Shown here: one piece after another, positions 63,216 through 64,000 of the stretch
Layout: each line of letters starts with the position of its first letter
Position numbering within the stretch: position 1 is the first letter of the stretch
Source of the DNA: Blattabacterium cuenoti
Lineage (GTDB): Bacteria > Bacteroidota > Bacteroidia > Flavobacteriales > Blattabacteriaceae
Assembly: GCF_014251695.1 (NCBI RefSeq)
Contig: NZ_CP059195.1
Span: 480,031 to 544,030 of the forward strand
Direction: 5' to 3'
DNA: 64,000 nucleotides
The notes under the pieces: generated by a model
Told to the model about the DNA's origin: nothing
The model's input: the letters and a program-made list of their open reading frames with translations, nothing else
Database searches by the model: none
Made by a program: the position numbers and the translations under genes

Positions 63216-64000
63216 ATGATTTATGAAAATCTTCATAAGATATATCAATTATATTCTATTTGTTCTGGTATAGAAATAAACAGTAAAAAAGTTAAAATAG
63301 GATCTATATTTATAGCTTTTAAAGGAAAAAATTTTGATGGGAATCAATTTGCGGATGAAGCGATTTCAAATGGGGCAATACTTGCTATAGTTGATAATAA
63401 AAAATATGCTTTACGAAAAAAAATTATTGTTGTGGACAATACATTACATTTTTTACATGAATTAGCAATGTATCATAGATATAGATTACTTCACATTCCT
63501 ATTATAGCTATCACTGGAAGTAATGGAAAAACTACTACAAAAGAATTGACGACAGCTATTCTAGCTAAAAAATATAAAAATGTTCACTGTACAAAAAATA
63601 ATTTTAATAATCATATAGGAATTCCATTAACTATACTTTCTATGTCCATAAAAACACAAATATCTGTAATAGAAATTGGAGCTAATCATGAAAAAGAAAT
63701 AGAAAAAATGTGTTCTATTATTAATCCAGATTATGGATATATAACCAATTTTGGAAAAGCTCATTTAGAAGGATTTAAAAATATAGAAGGAATCATACGC
63801 AGTAAATTGGAGTTATATGATTTTTTAAAAAAAAATAAAAAAATGGTATTTATCAATGGAGATGATCCGATACAATTGTTGAATAGTATGGGAATGAGAA
63901 GACATATTTTTTCAGGAAAAAAAAAAAAATCAGATATAAATGTTAAATATATATGGGAAAAAAATAGTATAAAATCTATTCTATATATTAAAAATATAAA
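63216..64000 (+). CDS. murF: UDP-MurNAc-tripeptide--D-Ala-D-Ala ligase (3' end cut by window)
   Basis: It adds the D-Ala-D-Ala made by Ddl to the UDP-MurNAc-tripeptide. The frame from ATG 63216 runs 261 codons off the right edge without a stop. MIYENLHKIYQLYSICSGI starts it; the N-terminal domain has SIFIAFKGKNFDGNQFADEA; the ATP loop is IAITGSNGKTTTKELTTAIL (near 108); then NNHIGIPLTILSM, EIGANHEKEI and NFGKAHLEGF. A run of 13 A at 63917-63929 lies in frame. Usual length is about 430. Confidence 0.95.
   Translation, partial: MIYENLHKIYQLYSICSGIEINSKKVKIGSIFIAFKGKNFDGNQFADEAISNGAILAIVDNKKYALRKKIIVVDNTLHFLHELAMYHRYRLLHIPIIAITGSNGKTTTKELTTAILAKKYKNVHCTKNNFNNHIGIPLTILSMSIKTQISVIEIGANHEKEIEKMCSIINPDYGYITNFGKAHLEGFKNIEGIIRSKLELYDFLKKNKKMVFINGDDPIQLLNSMGMRRHIFSGKKKKSDINVKYIWEKNSIKSILYIKNI

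Noticed and set aside
1-64000. Mobile elements, phage genes, defence systems, secondary-metabolite clusters
   Set aside because: Every sizeable frame is assigned to a housekeeping or known family; I found no transposase, integrase, terminal inverted repeats or cassette of unknown genes.

Overview
The window is a chromosomal segment of a very AT-rich (I estimate roughly 25-28% G+C), gene-dense bacterium of the Bacteroidetes/Flavobacteriales. Family-typical signs are the stand-alone PASTA protein between ddl and rluD, DUF4290, the folP-DUF1599-tpiA block, a GlmU-like protein with an atypical N-terminus, a single-subunit cytochrome b of succinate dehydrogenase, a primary sigma factor of only 287 residues, a FeoB-associated Cys-rich peptide, and promoters of the TAnnTTTG type. 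Extreme A/T bias, one- to four-base gene overlaps, overlapping convergent gene ends, long poly-A tracts inside genes, and the absence of any transposon, phage or CRISPR point to a reduced insect endosymbiont. The metabolic breadth (sdh, gdhA, metE, folate, riboflavin, peptidoglycan, rpoN) fits Blattabacterium of cockroaches better than the smaller flavobacterial symbionts. This assignment is from gene content only.

Layout. 1-12.1 kb is mostly a long minus-strand series: guaB (truncated by the window edge), a plus-strand orphan lipoprotein, then rplS, glmM, a LolC/E-type permease, dnaB, accA, sdhB, sdhA, sdhC and a cysteine desulfurase. 12.3-16.3 kb (+) holds RNase Y, a deoxyhypusine-synthase-like enzyme and lpdA. 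16.5-20 kb holds a ferredoxin divergent from an acyl-CoA reductase, then ribD, aroE, rpsU and tRNA-Val on the minus strand. 20-28.5 kb (+) holds recG, a UvrD/PcrA helicase, a CDF metal exporter, DUF4290, murA, greA and a HIT protein. 28.5-38.8 kb mixes strands: coaX, an alpha/beta hydrolase with 5-formyl-THF cyclo-ligase, rseP, the feoA-feoB-Cys-rich peptide cluster, ddl, the PASTA protein, rluD and mgtE. 39-47.5 kb (+) holds leuS, gdhA, pyrH, frr, asnS and rpoN. 47.5-54.3 kb (-) holds an aldehyde dehydrogenase, sufE, metE, the GlmU-like gene, rpmE2 and a FabH-like gene. 54.4-60.1 kb (+) holds ubiE/menG, a GH3-like protein, rpsO, pnp and rpoD. The end holds tRNA-Arg, tpiA and a DUF1599 gene (-), then folP, the diadenylate cyclase gene cdaA and a truncated murF (+).

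Together these genes cover envelope building (glmM, GlmU-like, murA, ddl, murF, accA, FabH-like), respiration and carbon flow (sdhCAB, lpdA, tpiA), ammonia assimilation (gdhA), cofactor synthesis (ribD, folP, coaX, menG, sufE/cysteine desulfurase), iron, magnesium and metal transport, and core information processing. No large uncharacterised cassette or defence system is visible. The most unusual signals are a perfect 43-nt palindrome inside the uvrD/pcrA gene, active-site substitutions in MurA (Asp for Cys) and CoaX (Asn for Asp), an isolated sigma-54, a c-di-AMP cyclase, a GH3-type acyl-adenylating enzyme and a deoxyhypusine-synthase-like enzyme in a reduced genome, and an asparagine/threonine/glutamate-rich orphan lipoprotein.
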